This document shows, one piece after another, positions 25,931 to 37,345 of a DNA stretch of 64,000 nt. Source of the DNA: Mesodorylaimus sp. YZB2_4 (lineage: Eukaryota > Nematoda > Enoplea > Dorylaimida > Dorylaimidae); NCBI GenBank assembly GCA_030248295.1, contig JASANH010001015.1, positions 62,001 to 126,000 on the forward strand. The letters are read 5' to 3'. A model generated the notes under the pieces. That model made no database searches and was not told the DNA's origin. It saw only the letters and a program-made list of their open reading frames with translations. Numbering within the stretch: position 1 is the first letter of the stretch; the number at the start of each line of letters is the position of its first letter. Made by a program: the position numbers and the translations under genes.

Positions 25931-27590
25931 TCACGGGGACTCGTCTTGTTCCCTCTTCTTCTTACATTCATCTCGGGTCATAATCCGATTTGTATCACTA
26001 ACCACTTGCTCAGCGAAGTAACATTGACCAGAAAAGCAGTAGGCATCGCGCGTATCATCGAGAGGGTGCTTGCACGCAGCCCCGTCCAGTAGCGGTTTGG
26101 GGTCTTCGGTGTCTAAACACTTGATCGAGCAATTCGGAAAAATCGTCCCATTCGATAGCCGGCAGTACACAGTTGGATCTAAAGGCTGTTCGCATTTGTG
26201 ACATAACCACAGTCTTAGGGGCAACCCTGAAAGTGGGAAAGGAAATGTGTAACACAATTTGCGAACAAACAGGGACCTCACCTTGGCAGACTCGAGTGGT
26301 CGTTCGACGTTTTCCAATGTTGCATCGAAGGTGCTCCATCCATACGAGGGCATCCTGCCGCGCATTGCACAAATTTTTCTTTTGTTGGCACTCTTCCCTA
26401 CTTATTGAAGTGGTGGGAACAAAATCGACGTCATATTTCTGCCAGCATTGGTTCGGCTCGTCGCAGTTGTCCTCCCACGAAGCTTCTTCATTCCATCTCT
26501 GCTCCTCTGCCCCGCCGTACTCCTGCTCGCACTGACCATCCTCCCAGCACACTCCGAGTCGACCCGAGGCCATCTTGCACAGCTGATTGTCAGGCACTGA
26601 TCCATTCACCATCAAGTAGCTGCCATTAGTGAAATCTTTGGTCAGGAATACACCAAGGACTTTGGTCATTTCGTACAAAAGCACGGTGCAATCCCCACCA
26701 CCACCTGCACACGAGTCGATGTTTGGCGAGGTGGCGACCAAGCAGGATCGATCCGTGTCCTTGCCCAATTGTTTCTGGCAAACGCTTTCGAACAAAGTGG
26801 TCACATTGCCCATATAGGGCTCTTTCGCAGTCGTCGCTAACTGCTGGGTGCTTGCAGTCATGGCGATCCTGGTCGTGGCGTTGACGACTGGTTTGCTCGT
26901 GGCTTGAGTCCAGTGGATGACGCCGATCACCAGTAAAACGATGAAGGCAATGGCGGCGAGCACAACGAGCGGCAACAGGACGCCGAACATGATGCACGAG
27001 CAGATGTTGCATTTGCATCGCTTTCTCGGCACTTCTACTTCATGCACAGGCAACTTTTCACGTTCGCGTTCTTCCCAAACGTACTCGACGCCTGTCTTTG
27101 GATCTATGTAACTCGGCATTGAACTGGCGGTATTAGAATCAGAACGCGGCACGACAACTAGAACGGTACTTTTTTCCTCACAGTTTGTTTGGACTTTTGA
27201 TGGCTTCCGAGAAGTTCTCGATTTCTTCGACTGGTGTTCGCTGTTCCTTTCATTAGTTTCGGGCGCAATAGATGTAGGATCGACTGCAGTTTTCGCGCTA
27301 AGCGACGGAGGCAAAGCTAGACTTCCTTCGCGAGCGAGTTCGCGTAGTTCATACGACCAATCGATAGCCTTTTTGGGTGGCCCCGATTTCGAATTTCCTC
27401 GGCTGATCGATCCAGGGTCTTTCGCAGTTTTCAGCCCACTCAATGAAGAAGGATCATCGGGACGACTTTTGGCCGTAGATGCTTTCATCGATTCATTTCT
27501 TGTACGTACTTGACTTCGTTGTAGCATACTGGACTTGGAACTTCCAGCAGCCAGATAAGAAATGACACTAGCTTTTTCTTTTTTCAACAT
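25931..27590 (-). CDS. Type II single-pass membrane protein with cysteine-rich ectodomain, function unknown
   Basis: Two exons, 26282-27590 and 25931-26226, joined by a 55-nt GT-AG intron at phase 1, encode 534 residues. Residues 1-198 are hydrophilic, rich in Ser/Lys and presumably cytoplasmic. A Cys cluster (KRCKCNICSC) just before the membrane could be palmitoylated. A strong hydrophobic segment spans about 199-227 and no signal peptide is seen, so the C-terminal 300 residues should be extracellular. The ectodomain has N-glycosylation sequons (NGS, NVT) and many cysteines, including two D/N-x-x-C...C-x-x-G-x-C modules (LGVCWEDGQC; DAYCFSGQC). These resemble cysteine-rich segments of ADAM/ADAMTS-type proteins, but there is no protease domain. 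The stop is followed within a few bases by AATAAA (25923-25928). I do not recognise the family. Confidence 0.72.
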
Positions 27591-28087
27591 TTTTAAGTTA
27601 TTGAATATGATTATAAAAACGCTGAGAAGGCTTCACTCTTGTAAGTATTTGGAAAACGCGTACAAAAAGCTCAAAACAAAGCAACGCAACGCAAAGCGTC
27701 CACAAATGAAAATACTAATGCCCGCAAGCAAACCTTGTGCCAGCGCGCTTTACGTTATGTGGTCTCGTCACGAAAAGAGTCACTGCATTGGCGGGAGTTT
27801 CAAATATTTTATATCACTGGCCTCCCTCGTGAAGAAGATAATTTAACATGACCGTGTCGCGTATTCTTGCATTACCCACGCATATTTCACGTCAAACTTG
27901 TTTATCCATTAGCAAAAGAAATCTTGAAACCAATCAAAAATTAGTGCAGTACAATATGTAAACAAAAGCAGGGCATAATCGTTGGCACAACATCTACAGT
28001 AAATTGATACGCATAACGTGACGAAATCTGGGAAAAATGGCTCGAGTGAAGGGACAAGGAAGTCATGGAATTTCAGTTGCAACACGA

Positions 28088-31000
28088 TCACTGTGCTTTG
28101 GCAGCACCACCGCCCTTTCGATTGCGACCTTGTCCTCCAGCGCGTCCTCCATTGCCTGTGCATCGTTTAGTCTTCTTAGCTTTAGTAGCGCAGTGATCTT
28201 GGGTGCCACTTAGGATTGGACGAGTCCTGGTTTGGTGTCCATTTTCGCATGGTCCGTATTCAGTCCACGGCCCGTATTCGCATAGCTTTTCTAAAAATGG
28301 CCATGGCTGGTAAGAGGAAAGAGTTAGGGGATGGGGCGTGTCATTCAGCTTGGCTTAGCAAAGCGGGCTGAGAGAGAGGAGTGGGCAAACTATTGCACGG
28401 CGGGCGCTTTGAAGGGCAGTGAATCGTGGATCTGCCTCATGAGCTACAGTAACTCTACAGCGTGTGCATGGGTCCAGTTCTGCATTGTGTTGTAGGGTCC
28501 TTGTAAAAATTTTTCTATCCTCGGGATTCGCAATCAGAGAAATAGTCAGGGCCTCAGGTCTGCCTAAATTTCACCTTAAACATGGGGAGGGCATCGCTGA
28601 ACGTACGTAAAACAAAAATCCAACTCTGAACATTCCATCGCTCTCTGCTTTAGCGTGTCTGCAGCGCGCGCTGTATTATATCGCCTACTGCATGAATTGC
28701 GGGCTTACTGTCTCCTGCAACATCCCTCTCCTGCAGCTGTCAGGCTCCTGTCATTTCGAGCAAACGCTTAATATTCCGTTTGCTAAACTGCACATCTCCC
28801 GCGACAAATTACAACACAGGAGTAGCCGATGCATAGAACACGCTTCCACAATGTCTGCACATATAGGTATGGACCTCATAATTGCAAGAATCTGAAAAGG
28901 TCCGACTCACTTTTGCAGGCTTTTTCAAACGGTCGAGTCGCATCGCAACTAGAGTCCGACAATTCGACCATGAGCGTATCGATGCGTTGCCGTTTCAACG
29001 TGGCTCCGTCGCATTCTCCCCATTGACCCTTGCGGTATTTGCATACTAGATGAGAGACGAATAAGATGAGAAGAGATCCCATAGCTTGACCCCACGCCTG
29101 AAACTGACTTTTACTCACAGGCAAAGTGGCGCCTTTGAGTCAAAGTCAAAGTCGGCAAAGTGGCGCCAAAGGAAATCCACGAACTCTCGCATTCTCAGAA
29201 AGGTGTGACGCGGCGGACACCTGGGGTTTCCCGCGACTTTTGAATTTCGCGGGAATTCAACTGTTTCAGGCTGTTTTTCTGCAGTTTGGTCGAAACGCCT
29301 GCTACATACAGCTTACAATATTTACAGAATGGTTGGACAAAAACGATTATCATGGCTTACAGACACCAGCAGAGGTGTGCTCCAAGCGGAAGGCCCATTC
29401 GTAACTCGCAGCTAAGACCAAAGGCATCTCACCCTTTTTCTCGCCAGCGCACGGCACTTTGCAAGGAATGGTTTTCTCCAATGGGCTGCACGTGCCACTG
29501 TCTCCTGTACGCGCGGCTTTTTTGATACCACGACCACATTTTCCACCGTTCTTGTTCATTTTCTCACAGGCGCCGTGCTGCCATGGACCACAGCGGGCTG
29601 AAACGGGCGTGTTACTGAAGTCCATGATTCCAGGCGATGTGTCACGAGCGCCTGAGCTACCCCAGCGAGGATCTATTGTTGGTTGCTTACTCTACCTTCA
29701 GATGCAGACCCTCCAAGATAGCATGTGTCCGTATTATGTGGAGGAAGTGACCACGCCAGAAACCCAAGGCAGCCAGCCAAGTCTTCTGACCAGACAATGG
29801 CTGAAACATCACCCTGACGGGTGACGCTCCTAGCTAGCTACCTATCGATTGCCAGTCGAGCGTCTACAACATATGCGTGTCTGTGGGCACCGTCCCCCCC
29901 GTGTAGAGGCTCGACTGGCAATCGATACTCTGCACGGAGCTGACGTTTCAGCCATGGACTAGGTAAGAAGATTTGGTAGGTTGCCCTGGGTTTTTGGCTT
30001 GGTGCAAAAGCTCCACCAGTCACTCCCTCCAGTAATAGGGACCCAGCCGTATTACACCCCCTCCAAGCTATGCTATTCTTAGAGGGCTATTTTAGACCAT
30101 TTGGGCAAGTGCACTGTAGGTATACCCTTTGACCAGCTGTCAAAGCATTCTAACCACTCTCCTGTTTCCGTCTGCAGTGATCTTAGAATTTGGTGCTTAG
30201 GGTCCAATTGACAATTGTTGGGCATACTATGGGCAAGGGGTGGAGGGGGAAGCCCTCCTGTTGGGCCGGCCAGGACATTGAACCCTTCCTCTCGAACCCC
30301 CCCCCCCCCCTCAGGTCCAACAGGAAGAAAGAAAAGGAAGGAATAAAAACGATCAGAATGTGGGGGACCAAGACCTGACCTGACTGACCAAGCTCTGGCC
30401 TCAAAGCACAGGCTAATTGTCCAGCCAGCCTACATGTATTCAAACAGTCATACAACTCACTCACTCGACTCGACTTAAACCTGACTTGTCTCACACGCAA
30501 TCAGATCAGGCTTAGGCGATCTGATCTGATCTCTGCCCCCTCCCCCCAAAACCCCCTCTAACCCAGCCGACCTCGCCCATACTTGCTTTGTTCCAAGCTT
30601 TGTACCCTAGAATCCACGACCTTAGCACTTACGTCTTTCAGCTATCCACTGCAAGAACTTCTGAACTTGGCACAGTAAACCAGGGCGAATACAATATGTT
30701 CTCTAAGTTCAGAGCTGTATCCTCTGCCCCTACCTGTGCTCTGCCGTCCGTCCGTGTCCTCTGTTCTCTGCTCCTACTGAACGTTTGTGAGTGCGACCCC
30801 TGATCCCCAGATCTTGAGCGCCATTACAGATCAGTCAATCGCGGTGCTCACTCACAGGGCTCGCCACAGGACCTGTCTTTGCTCTCTGGCATTACCTTCT
30901 CAGATGCCCCATGCGGAAAGGGAAGCCATGTCATGTAGTACTTTCTCGGCAGAGCGCACTGGAGGGCTAAGGAACACAACTGACAATCACTTTCACCCTG

Positions 31001-31192
31001 GCGGGAGGGGTGTCAAACTCTCCCCCCCCCCCCCCAAGTGGAGCCTATGTCCAAAAAAATTAAAAATACGTGACCCTGTCAGGACTTACCCTCATTCTTC
31101 TGCCCAATCGACTCGTGTACGCAAACGCATAAAACTAACGCCACGATGGCAATGCCCATTTTTGCACCAGTCGCCATGATCCTCTTGAACAT
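28088..31192 (-). CDS. Pleiotrophin/midkine-family heparin-binding growth factor (miple-like)
   Basis: Exons 31090-31192, 29433-29597, 28911-29045 and 28088-28290 encode 201 residues. All three introns are phase 1, so exons 2 and 3 are symmetrical modules. Exon 1 gives a hydrophobic signal peptide (MGIAIVALVLCVCVHESIG). Exon 2 has the first PTN/MK module (CGPWQHGACE, CGRGIKKAARTGDSGTC, IPCKVPC), corresponding to the W..G.C..G.R.G.RTG..C pattern ending CKIPC. Exon 3 has CKYRKGQWGECDG...PFEKACK, like CKYxFxxWGECD in pleiotrophin. Exon 4 holds a third related module (CEYGPWTEYGPCENGHQTR) and ends in a Gly/Lys/Arg-rich tail suited to heparin or RNA-like polyanions. The secreted role as a glycosaminoglycan-binding ligand is known for the family and inferred here. 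A possible acceptor lies just upstream of the ATG, so a 5' UTR intron is likely. Confidence 0.87.
30210..30585 (-). repeat. Dispersed repeat, copy 1 (inverted partner at 61538-61895)
   Basis: About 370 bp inside the first intron of the pleiotrophin-like gene. Read on the minus strand it matches 61538-61895 on the plus strand over its whole length. Shared landmarks include GCAAGTATGGGC, GGCTGGACAATTG, a poly-G tract and the TCCTGGCCGG region. No coding potential is seen. Confidence 0.8.
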
Positions 31193-31199
31193 GTCCTGA

Positions 31200-34100
31200 A
31201 GCCAAAATCTTGTATGAGGGGTCAAGCTTGTCCTGAGCCGCGCTTGATTGGCTTTCCTTCCACTATTCGCAGGGGAATAGGCTAAATGAGGAAGCTAGAC
31301 CTAAAGGAAGCAAGTAAACAAGAGTAAACGACTTTTAGAGCTAGCATTGAGCCAGTTGAAGGAGTTAGCAGTCCAATTTAGGAATTCCTCCATTCCTTCT
31401 CCCTCACGCCTCGCCATAGCCAACCTTATTTTCGGCCGCTCCCCGTCGAGAGGCGAATACTCGAAACTGCTCGAGCGGCTCGGCACACGGTTTAATCGTG
31501 TTTTGGCTAATCCAGAAAGAAGATCGATTTAAAATGTGCATGTGTAGGAAAATGGTGAGTAATAAAAATAAGACGAGGGCTTGGCTGAGGGTTCGGTCGA
31601 GCGTAAAAGAAATAGGTTAGGCCAGGTTGGGGGTTTTTCGAACAGAAGGCTGGCTAGGAAGTGAAGAGGGATTGGCGAACAGATGCCAGCTTATGCCAGA
31701 CTAAGCAGCTAAACGAGAGGACTCGATAAAAAAAGGCAAGGAACGAAATGAAAGAATGAATGTTTCAAATGGCGAGATTTGGTCGGTTGAGTGGAACGAA
31801 GGGGAGGCAATAGGAGTAGTCTCATTTTGCCATCGTGTCTGGTCGGGCGGCTTGGTCTCGTGGGGGAGGGATGAAGGGGTTTGGTCTTGAGCCTATAAGC
31901 CGTCTGGTAAACGGGCTTCGTGCCGATGGTGCTCGTAGACGACCAGCGTGGATCGATGCTCGTTTCGTCTGGTTTTTATAAAAGCTATACGAAAAGGTAG
32001 TTGGCCAAGTCTGGAGGGGATGGGGGGAAGGGGAGCGGCTAAAGTGTTGGATGAAATAGCTTCGCATCGGATACATATTTCATGAAGGAGGGTAATGCGA
32101 TCGGGGACTGCGTGTTCACTGGCTATTTAGAAAGCCATCATGAGCCAGACTAGCTTCATAAAGAAAGTACTGAGGGAGGATCGACTTTTTCGGAAAAGAT
32201 GGTCTTGCGGTAAGGCTTATCTACTGCCAACACTGGCCTGCCCTACTACGTCCGTCTCGACCCAATTATGTGAGCAATACTGGCCAGAAGTCAGGCCTTG
32301 TAAGCAAGGTCTACTGTGGAAAGGTGCAGATATGACGATCTGGCTGAAAACAGATTGCAAGGAGGTTCCTAGGCAGGCGGGGGAAAATAAGCAGCTATGC
32401 CCTCAGCACAATTCTGACGGCTGGAGCTGCATAAAAAGGGGAATATCCGTATGTGTGTGTGTAATAGGCGGAATAGCCCTACATTGGAGAAGATACCCCG
32501 GGGAGCGTATGGACTCAAAAACCCTCCAGGCAGGTCACCTAGTCCTAGGTGCCTGATACATCGACCCAACGGGTTTCAGCCAGGCCTGGAGAGCCAACGA
32601 AGGCAACTGATACGCTGTATGCGGCAGCGGCCAGTCAAGGCAACCACATACTGCTCCGTGTATAAGGCGGCCAGATACACTACCTTCTCCGCAGGCCAAA
32701 CACACCTATTATAACCTGTTTCCTTTGAGAATATACACGCACTCCACGTTAACGCATGCGGGCAGACCGCGGATCGGGTCATGTAGTTTCAGGTCGGGTC
32801 TGGTCGGGTCGGGTCACTTTTGAAAGATCGGGTCAGACGGGTCAAAAATACTGCAATTTTGCAAGTTTATACTTTTAGCAATTACAGAATCCTTTTGTCA
32901 TCTGTTCGGCTCCAGTATTTGCAAAATTTGCTCTTGTACAAAGCAACTTTTGCAAGAATAAAAAACGAAAAATGCAAAGCTTTATAAGTGCATAACAGCC
33001 TTGCACTCCCAGGTTTATTCCGAGTAACTTCCAAGTGTCAGGCAGGTCAGATGTGAGTATGACCAAATTTTCTGGGCAATTTTTGCGTAAGGGTTCATAT
33101 TTCAGGAAGCTCTGATTAACAGCTCTTACTGTGCCAACTCTGATAAATGAGTGGGACTAGCCATAGTCTAATCGTAAGACCTGTACTACAGTACAGGTCT
33201 TCTCAGGAGTACAGTCAAATTTGATTCCTGAATATGAAGAAGTACGAAGTAAGGTAAGAAGTCTCGGGTATGCCTCAGAAAAGCCTGGCATTTACTCTGT
33301 GCACCAATAATAAGTTCCTCGGCTCATTGACTCCTTGACCATGTTACATTGCAAAGCAGTTTTAGCTGTGTTCAAAAGTCATATGTAGATACCCTTGAAT
33401 TTCTTCGTCAGTAGTGAATATTCTGACAGGAGCTTGTTTCCAGCACAATATGACCTTGTAAGCAGTACCTTTTGTGAAAACTAGATGCGTACTCCAGCAT
33501 GGGTCAATACTGTATATATATTTGCGTATTCTTAGTACAGCCTGTTTCTGGCTCCAAACTTATGCAACTAGTCTTTATTATTCGAGCGATCTTCTTTACT
33601 TCATCAGCTAAAAAAGTAGATCCATGATGAGAAGTGTGGCCTGCTTGTGCCATGGCACCATGATGTACATGCTGCATGCTTATCATGGGGAGGGGGGAAC
33701 CTTTAAAAAAATGGTGATGCATTATTGACTAGTCATAAAATTAAATGTATTTCACATGATTCTACGCGCATCAAGAACTAATCCAATCCTTCCAGGTTCG
33801 ACAATCCCCCATCCGATCCAGACGTGAGCTCTGGCAATAACAGGTGACTCCAGTCTTCGCGCCACGGCAGCTGCATCTTCAAACAAAGCTTTGCCTGGCC
33901 TCTTTCCTGGTTTTGTATCACCACTCGTCTTCTCACTTATCGAGTCCAGATCGCTGTTCGAGTTTTTCACGAATCACCTCGATCTAAGCAAATTTGTGAA
34001 CAAATTTTTTGCCTGTCAACTGTTTATTTCAGTGGCTCAAACGCTGCACCTCCTTCCCTATGCGTAACTTTCTTATATAAACACTGCTACAGTACAACAA

Positions 34101-34260
34101 TGAGACAGCGTCCTTTGTCTGATAAGCTTATCAATGAAATTCCTGTCGCTTTCTATGCTGATGCCATACTACTGTGGCCATGTTTACAAGAATGGGAGCA
34201 TGTAGCGATAATCTGTGATTGCACTGAATAATTTCATCCAGAAACACCCGTTTTTGGTTG
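31200..34260. other. Intergenic region
   Basis: Upstream of the pleiotrophin-like gene. Contains a dispersed repeat (32460-32625), a short GGTCGGGTC run at 32785-32850 and decayed sequence related to 49980-50215. No supported gene. Confidence 0.5.
32460..32625 (+). repeat. Dispersed repeat (partner at 14560-14735)
   Basis: AATAGGCGGAATAGCCCTAC, CACCTAGTCCTAGGTGCCTG, GACCCAACGGGTTTCAG and GAAGGCAACTGATACG, matching the inverted copy at 14560-14735. Confidence 0.75.
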
Positions 34261-34525
34261 TATTTATCTAAAATTTTACACGAAAGAAATAATGAATGAA
34301 ATCTAGAAGGTCTAAAGGTTTTATAGCATTCTAAGAGCATCACTTCAGCTGGCTTCGATTTCAGCCGCGATATTCTAAATGACAAAAGCCGCGTAATGCT
34401 TGGTGCTTGTTTTCGAATCACTTTCTGAAATTCTAAACTATCCAACGTCAGATTAATCTATTTTAGAAATTCTTAGATTATCTTCTTTTGTGACAAGAAC
34501 ACAAAACGCTGCAAATCCTATCAAG

Positions 34526-34531
34526 TATATA
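34526..34531 (+). promoter_or_regulatory. Candidate TATA box, secreted peptide copy 1
   Basis: TATATA, 76 bp upstream of the ATG. The same element at the same distance lies before the second copy (52998-53003). The transcription start is not known. Confidence 0.4.
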
Positions 34532-34601
34532 TGCTGTCACAAAACGACTGGATTATAGAAGCTTAGCTTGTTCAAAGTGTCAAGGATCAAAAAAGTGAAA
34601 A

Positions 34602-34921
34602 ATGTTTGTTGCCCTCTTCTGCCTTCTAATTCTGGTTGCATCGACGCACCAATTCAGTTTTGATCGCGAACGCTTCAGCCGCCAATTAACTAACGAGGTA
34701 CGTGATTGTGAGTTGTCATTTCTTATTTGCAGTAACTGATAAATTGACTGGCTGCTGTATTTTAGTCGGAGTTTTTGCGTGGCTCCTCGTATTGCCATCA
34801 GGATGACAAGTGCGCGGATAAAGGTTGCAGCAGATTCGAAGTTTTCCAGTGCGTGTACCTCGGGGTGAGAGAAGGCGTAGACTATGGCTGCATGTGCATG
34901 CGCATGGATACAGGCAAATAA
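34602..34921 (+). CDS. Small secreted six-cysteine peptide, copy 1
   Basis: Exons 34602-34697 and 34766-34921, joined by a 68-nt GT-AG intron at phase 0, encode 83 residues. The N-terminus is a clear signal peptide (MFVALFCLLILVAST). An Arg/Glu-rich stretch with FSRQ follows and could be a propeptide. Exon 2 has six cysteines spaced C-x5-C-x4-C-x7-C-x12-C-x-C. A second copy at 53074-53393 is nearly identical, with residue 16 His here and Asp there as the only protein change I see. A TATATA element lies 76 bp upstream of both ATGs. The homologous AATAAA and 3' flank of this copy now sit at 37264-37269, beyond a 2.3 kb insertion, so it may be poorly expressed. I do not recognise the family. Confidence 0.7.
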
Positions 34922-34957
34922 AAGAAAATTCGAGAATTCAAACATTCGGAATGTGAG

Positions 34958-35198
34958 TAGCGTTGATACAGTTTTAGAAAAAAGATTCAGTTTCAGTTTC
35001 AGTTAACTGGATCTCAAAAGATTCAGCTAACTGAATTTAACTAAATGATTCAGTTTTTCCTTATAAAGCATTTCGCATCTAGATGTGAACACTTGACGAG
35101 AACAATTCCCACTTTTCTTCAGTCAAATTACTGCTCTTCCGAATTTAAGACTTTAAACAGCTCTCAAGGCGCAGTAAAGACCAAAGTCAACACCAAAG
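34958..35198 (-). repeat. LTR-like direct repeat (left copy)
   Basis: Starts TAGCGTTGATACAG and ends near AGTCAACACCA. It matches 35927-36199 apart from one extra internal repeat unit there. Both flank the BEL/Pao remnant in the same orientation, as expected of LTRs. Rich in GATTCAGTTAACTG units. Confidence 0.65.
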
Positions 35199-35253
35199 CC
35201 ACCAACACCACCTTACAATAAGCCTGCCATGTCTCACTTCCCACTTACCTGCT

Positions 35254-35926
35254 CTAAAGCGAGAGCAGCCAGATAAAGTCCAGCAAGCAATGGCTAGGAA
35301 ACAGAGCGTACACGAACAGCTCTTGGAAATCCAGAGGCAGGCTACAAGGGCAGCACTGCGAGAGTATTATAGCTTGCCCAATTCTTCCGCCACATCGAAT
35401 GATCTCATCCGTATCTAGTTGAAGAGGCATTGTGCTGTTGAGCAAAACCGACTTCTGATCGCCCAAGGTTCTGTTCAGGCGCCAGCTCATTTGGGATGTA
35501 CTTTGCCTGCATCGCTTTGAATTATCGATCTCTTCTGGCGTCGATGGTTCCAATTCGGTCATTCTGTGGTAGGATTGCCTCTTCTTCACCTCGACCACAA
35601 ATCGTATGCAGAGAAGGGTAACTCGTATCAGCTTTCTCGCTCTTGGGTATCGATTTTCACTAAAGATTCGGTCGACTTCGTCCGAACTTTGTCGATGCTA
35701 CATACAATAAATTGTCCGCTCGATGTTGCCTTGCTTGACATCTACTTGGTCAAACTTGAACTTGCCCCTGTTAGCCATGTTTCTTCAGTTTGGCGCAGTC
35801 ACTGTGGCCCATGCCACCACATTGATTTGTCTTTGGGTGTCATGGCCGTTGCTCCTCTGGAAAGGACATTGGCTGGATTGTCCTCTGTGTCGACAAACTT
35901 TATGGACTTGATGCTTGTGATGTACT
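35254..35926 (-). pseudogene. BEL/Pao retrotransposon polyprotein remnant
   Basis: Minus-strand translation gives FVDTEDNPANVLSRG and, shortly after, MWWHGPQ, followed by an in-frame stop. This matches the conserved EDNPAD..SRG and WWxGP region between RNase H and integrase in BEL/Pao elements. Further on, TDEIIRCGGRIGQAIIL matches the D.GLLRVGGRL zinc-binding region of the integrase. At least two internal stops break it, and reverse transcriptase, gag and catalytic integrase are absent, so it is dead. Near-identical direct repeats flank it at 34958-35198 and 35927-36199. Confidence 0.78.
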
Positions 35927-36199
35927 TAGCGTTGATACAGTTTTGGAAAAAAGATTCAGTTTCAGTTTCAGTTAATTTAACTGAATCTCCGAATAGATTC
36001 AGTTTCAGTTACAGTTAACTGTATCTCAAAAGATTCAGTTAACTGAATTTACCTGAGTGATTCAGTTTTTCCTCATAAAGCATTTCGCATCAAGATGTGA
36101 ACACTTGACGAGAACAATCTCCACTTTTAGTCTTTCAAATAACTACTCTTCCGTATTTAAGACTCACAAGGCGCAGTAAAGAACAAAGTCAACACCAGA
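35927..36199 (-). repeat. LTR-like direct repeat (right copy)
   Basis: Direct repeat of 34958-35198, with an extra TTCAGTTTCAGTTACAG unit. Related GATTCAGTT sequence also occurs at about 37120-37225. Confidence 0.65.
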
Positions 36200-36880
36200 G
36201 GGTCCTTAATGAGCACAGCGATGCACGACCATGTCTCGACAGTCCACCCACCAACAAATCCGCAGACAGACCAGGTACCTGGACCTTGTAACCGTTCTAA
36301 TTCGAACTTGCCATAGCTCATGACTGTTATTTCTTTTGGTCCAAAAGAAAGCCCTGCGCAAAATATTTAGCTCGTTTGGGCGACTACTCGGCAGAGGTCA
36401 GCGGCCGAAGTCCTGGAAATTTTTGGAAACATTCTCGCTTCGTCGGGTCTTTTGTGCAAAACAATTCAGAACCAGAAGCCTGGAAGACGGGACCAAAGCC
36501 CATACCTGAACTTCGGGTTCAGAAGAACCCTGCGAGTGTTTGTCAACTTTCTGTCGCCTCGCAACACACGAATTTAAAAAACCCGCAAGATTTTAGGAGC
36601 TGACCGCAGCTGACCAGATGGCCATTAGGGCCAGATATTTTCAGTAGAGCCTTCTTCCACACCAGGAACTCAGGAATTATCGAATAAGCATGTCAAGTTC
36701 AACTTACTGGTTGGCAAAGCTTTCTAAGATCAAGAAGATGTAACTTTAAAATGTTTGTAATAAAATGATTGAAATTGAAGAAACCTTTTTCTTATAATGT
36801 AGGTGCTTTTATTTTATTTCAATCATACCGACTGCTTTTCAACTTGGACCTCGCCTAGCTTATAACTCTGTCACCCGGCG

Positions 36881-37117
36881 CTAGCCTGCAGGAAATGATG
36901 AAGCACTACAATATTCGTGAAGATTTTGCAACATCTCTCCACATTTGGACCAAAATTCGGATGGATCGATTTCTTTAACGATAACTAGCTTTTTAAGGAT
37001 AACAAAATACACCTCCAACTCGCGATGAAGATGATTCGAACCAGCAATTCGTCCAGCTGCGTCTCGTTTCTCTTTGAGATCTGCGCGAACATCCGCAAAC
37101 AGATTACTAATTTTCAA
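36881..37117 (-). other. Unassigned open frame
   Basis: About 78 codons with coding-like composition (FADVRADLKEKRDAAGRIAG, IDPSEFWSKCGEMLQNLHEY) ending in a stop. It lies in the DNA that separates the two halves of the duplicated peptide locus, and its upstream side merges into GATTCAGTT repeats. It could be an exon of a captured gene or part of a mobile element. I do not recognise the family. Confidence 0.3.
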
Positions 37118-37235
37118 AAGCGTATTAACTCGAAAACTGAATTTAAACTGATTCTAAAAAGATTCAGTTACACTTAAATTCAGTTTTGGCGAGGAGATTT
37201 AGTTTCACTTTCAGTTAACTGTAAGAGCGCTTAAT

Positions 37236-37345
37236 GTGAGATTTGTAATTTCTTTTTGGAAACAATAAAATGAAAATTTGGGAGAGATGGCGACTCAAAG
37301 TGTTTCTACACAGTACAACCCAGAAATTTTAGCCAGCCTCATTGT
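37236..37345 (+). repeat. Segmental duplication, copy 1 displaced right part
   Basis: Matches 53428-53535 (GATTTGTAATTTCT, GAAACAATAAAATGAAAATT, GGCGACTCA, TTTCTACACAGTACA). In the second copy this block directly follows the peptide gene; here it lies about 2.3 kb away. The gap is filled by LTR-like repeats, a BEL/Pao remnant and other DNA. Confidence 0.85.

Larger units (their letters stand above)
34265..34925 (+). repeat. Segmental duplication, copy 1 left part
   Basis: About 660 bp matching 52734-53406 with few differences. It includes the promoter region and whole coding region of the secreted peptide. The match stops just after the stop codon (GAAAATTCGAG) and resumes at about 37236-37345. 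Confidence 0.88.

Noticed and set aside
34580-34945. 121-codon minus-strand frame over the secreted peptide gene (also at 53052-53432)
   Set aside because: It is conserved only because the locus is duplicated. The plus-strand model has a signal peptide, a spliced intron and a cysteine pattern.
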